Assembly: GCA_002684575.1 (NCBI GenBank)
Contig: NYVP01000148.1
Location: 1 to 6,935 of the forward strand
Length of the DNA stretch: 6,935 nucleotides
DNA from: Verrucomicrobiales bacterium
Lineage (GTDB): Bacteria > Verrucomicrobiota > Verrucomicrobiia > Verrucomicrobiales > DEV007
Direction of reading: 5' to 3'
The notes below the pieces were generated by a model. The model was not told where the DNA came from. It searched no databases and saw only the letters and a list, made by a program, of their open reading frames with translations. The position numbers and the translations under genes are program-made. Every line of letters begins with the position of its first letter. Position 1 is the first letter of the stretch. This document shows positions 6,035-6,935 of this stretch, in pieces.

Positions 6035-6514
6035 ATGGAAATATTTGTTGGTAAAAATGATGAGCAATATGGGCCTTTTCCTATTGAAAAGGTCAATGAA
6101 TCAATTGCTAATGGTGAGTTTTCTCTTGATGATCTTGGATGGTATGAAGGGCTCGGTGAATGGAAGCCATTAAGAAGTATAGAAGGTATTGTCGGTGCTA
6201 CTGTGGTACCAACTGTGGTTTCTAATCTGCCTAATAATGCCGGGGTTCCGGCTGAACAAGTGCCCAGTAATTTGGTTTGGGGTATTCTGTCCACCTTGTG
6301 TTGTTGTTTGCCATTGGGAATTGTGAGTATTGTTTATGCCTCAAAAGTGGAGGGGTATGTCATTGCAGGTGATATTGAAAAAGCCAAAGAGAACTCCAAA
6401 AAAGCGGCAATGTGGGCATGGATTTCTTTTGGAGTTTCTCTTGTAGGTGGCATAATTTGGTTCATAATAGGTGCAGTTTCCGGAGGTCTTGAAGGTATGG
6501 GAGATTTTGATTGA
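6035..6514 (+). CDS. GYF_2 - CD225/dispanin family membrane protein
   Basis: A 159-residue protein with two recognisable parts. Residues 1-50 form a GYF_2 (DUF4339) domain: an initial strand IFVGKNDEQYGPF, helix IEKVNESIANGEFSLDDL, then W36 and W43 (GEWKPL); GYF-type domains usually bind peptides. After a Val/Pro/Asn-rich linker, residues about 77-147 form a CD225 (dispanin, IFITM-like) domain: a hydrophobic segment with the C-C-C cluster at 89-91 followed by LPLGIVSIVYASKV, the loop GDIEKAKENSKKA, and a second membrane segment about 126-147. This architecture is common in bacteria but its function is not established. The ATG at 6035 gives the complete GYF_2 fold; the ATG at 6030 is out of frame. 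A weak -35/-10 pair (TTGTGT 5998-6003, TTTAAT 6021-6026, 17-bp spacer) would leave almost no 5' leader. The DUF2752 gene follows after 32 bp. Confidence 0.9.
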   Translation: MEIFVGKNDEQYGPFPIEKVNESIANGEFSLDDLGWYEGLGEWKPLRSIEGIVGATVVPTVVSNLPNNAGVPAEQVPSNLVWGILSTLCCCLPLGIVSIVYASKVEGYVIAGDIEKAKENSKKAAMWAWISFGVSLVGGIIWFIIGAVSGGLEGMGDFD

Positions 6515-6546
6515 TCCTAGTAGTCAAGGTTTCTAATTTCTAAAGT

Positions 6547-6915
6547 TTGAGCGTTAAAAATAAAACCTTTATCTGTTTATTAGGGCCAATTTTGGTTGGT
6601 TGTGTTTTATTGTATTTTTTTGATCCTCACGCCAATGATTTTTATCCTAAATGCATTGTTAAAACATTAACTGGCTTGGATTGCCCTGGCTGTGGGTCAA
6701 CTAGAGCGGCCTATTTATTTTTGCATGGAGACTTTATTGAAGGTTTATCACGTAATCCATTGTTATTTATTGGAATTCCAGTAATGGGTTTATTGTTTTT
6801 CAGGCCATCTCTAGCAAGAAAATCATGGGTTGGATGGACGACTGCTATTGTCCTTATTACTTACAGCGTTCTCAGAAATATACCGATCGAGCCTTTTACT
6901 TATTTGGCCCCTTGA
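6547..6915 (+). CDS. DUF2752 family membrane protein (TTG start)
   Basis: A 122-residue membrane protein with the DUF2752 signature: YPKC (C36), GLDCPGCGSTRA (C46, C49, R53), LHGDF and RNP (69-71), plus a terminal RNIPIEPFTYLAP. Hydrophobic segments lie at about 7-25, 73-85 and 95-110. The conserved Cys triad suggests metal or redox chemistry, but the function is unknown. No in-frame ATG precedes residue 80, and an in-frame TAA sits 6 bp before the TTG at 6547, so TTG is the best start and gives a normal-length protein with a short charged N-terminus before the first membrane segment. The ribosome site is weak, which fits translation aided by the gene upstream. From memory, DUF2752 genes are often neighbours of CD225 genes in bacteria, so the pair probably acts together. 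Confidence 0.88.
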   Translation: MSVKNKTFICLLGPILVGCVLLYFFDPHANDFYPKCIVKTLTGLDCPGCGSTRAAYLFLHGDFIEGLSRNPLLFIGIPVMGLLFFRPSLARKSWVGWTTAIVLITYSVLRNIPIEPFTYLAP

Positions 6916-6935
6916 TAAGAATTTAGTGAATGCTT

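Noticed and set aside
1..6935. Possible CRISPR array, tRNA or rRNA gene, insertion sequence or defence cassette.
   Set aside because: No regularly spaced repeats, RNA gene signatures, transposase motifs or target-site duplications were seen.

Overview
The window looks like AT-rich chromosomal DNA from a bacterium of the Planctomycetes-Verrucomicrobia-Lentisphaerae (PVC) group. A low-GC marine Lentisphaera-like or verrucomicrobial organism is the best guess. The pointers are a formylglycine-type S1 sulfatase, a secreted DUF3472 protein, a regulator joining a GntR-type winged helix to a LacI-type sugar-binding domain, and a GYF_2-CD225 membrane protein. This assignment is inferred from the gene families, not from a marker gene.

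Left part (1-4585). A partial gene on the + strand encodes ankyrin repeats fused to a complete sulfatase domain. Its frame is open to the left edge, so the true start lies outside the window. It converges, over a 45-bp gap holding an AT-rich hairpin, on two - strand genes: the GntR/LacI-type regulator (GTG start), then 53 bp downstream a secreted DUF3472 protein with a C-terminal beta-sandwich-like domain. The three genes together resemble a small locus for sensing and processing sulfated or complex glycans. Whether they share one regulon is inference.

Middle (4586-5097). This is 512 bp with no convincing gene but an unusual density of inverted repeats. Two copies of ACCC-N5/6-GGGT lie just upstream of the regulator and are candidate autoregulatory operators. 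Further in are several perfect palindromes and a long hairpin (4787-4824) whose arms match Shine-Dalgarno and anti-Shine-Dalgarno sequence. A candidate promoter with a palindromic operator over its -10 box sits just before the next gene.

Right part (5098-6935). A secreted protein with two related ferredoxin-like (dimeric alpha/beta barrel-type) units ends in a textbook intrinsic terminator. It is followed by a two-gene membrane module: a GYF_2-CD225/dispanin protein and a DUF2752 protein (TTG start), 32 bp apart and probably co-transcribed. The last 20 bp contain nothing recognisable.
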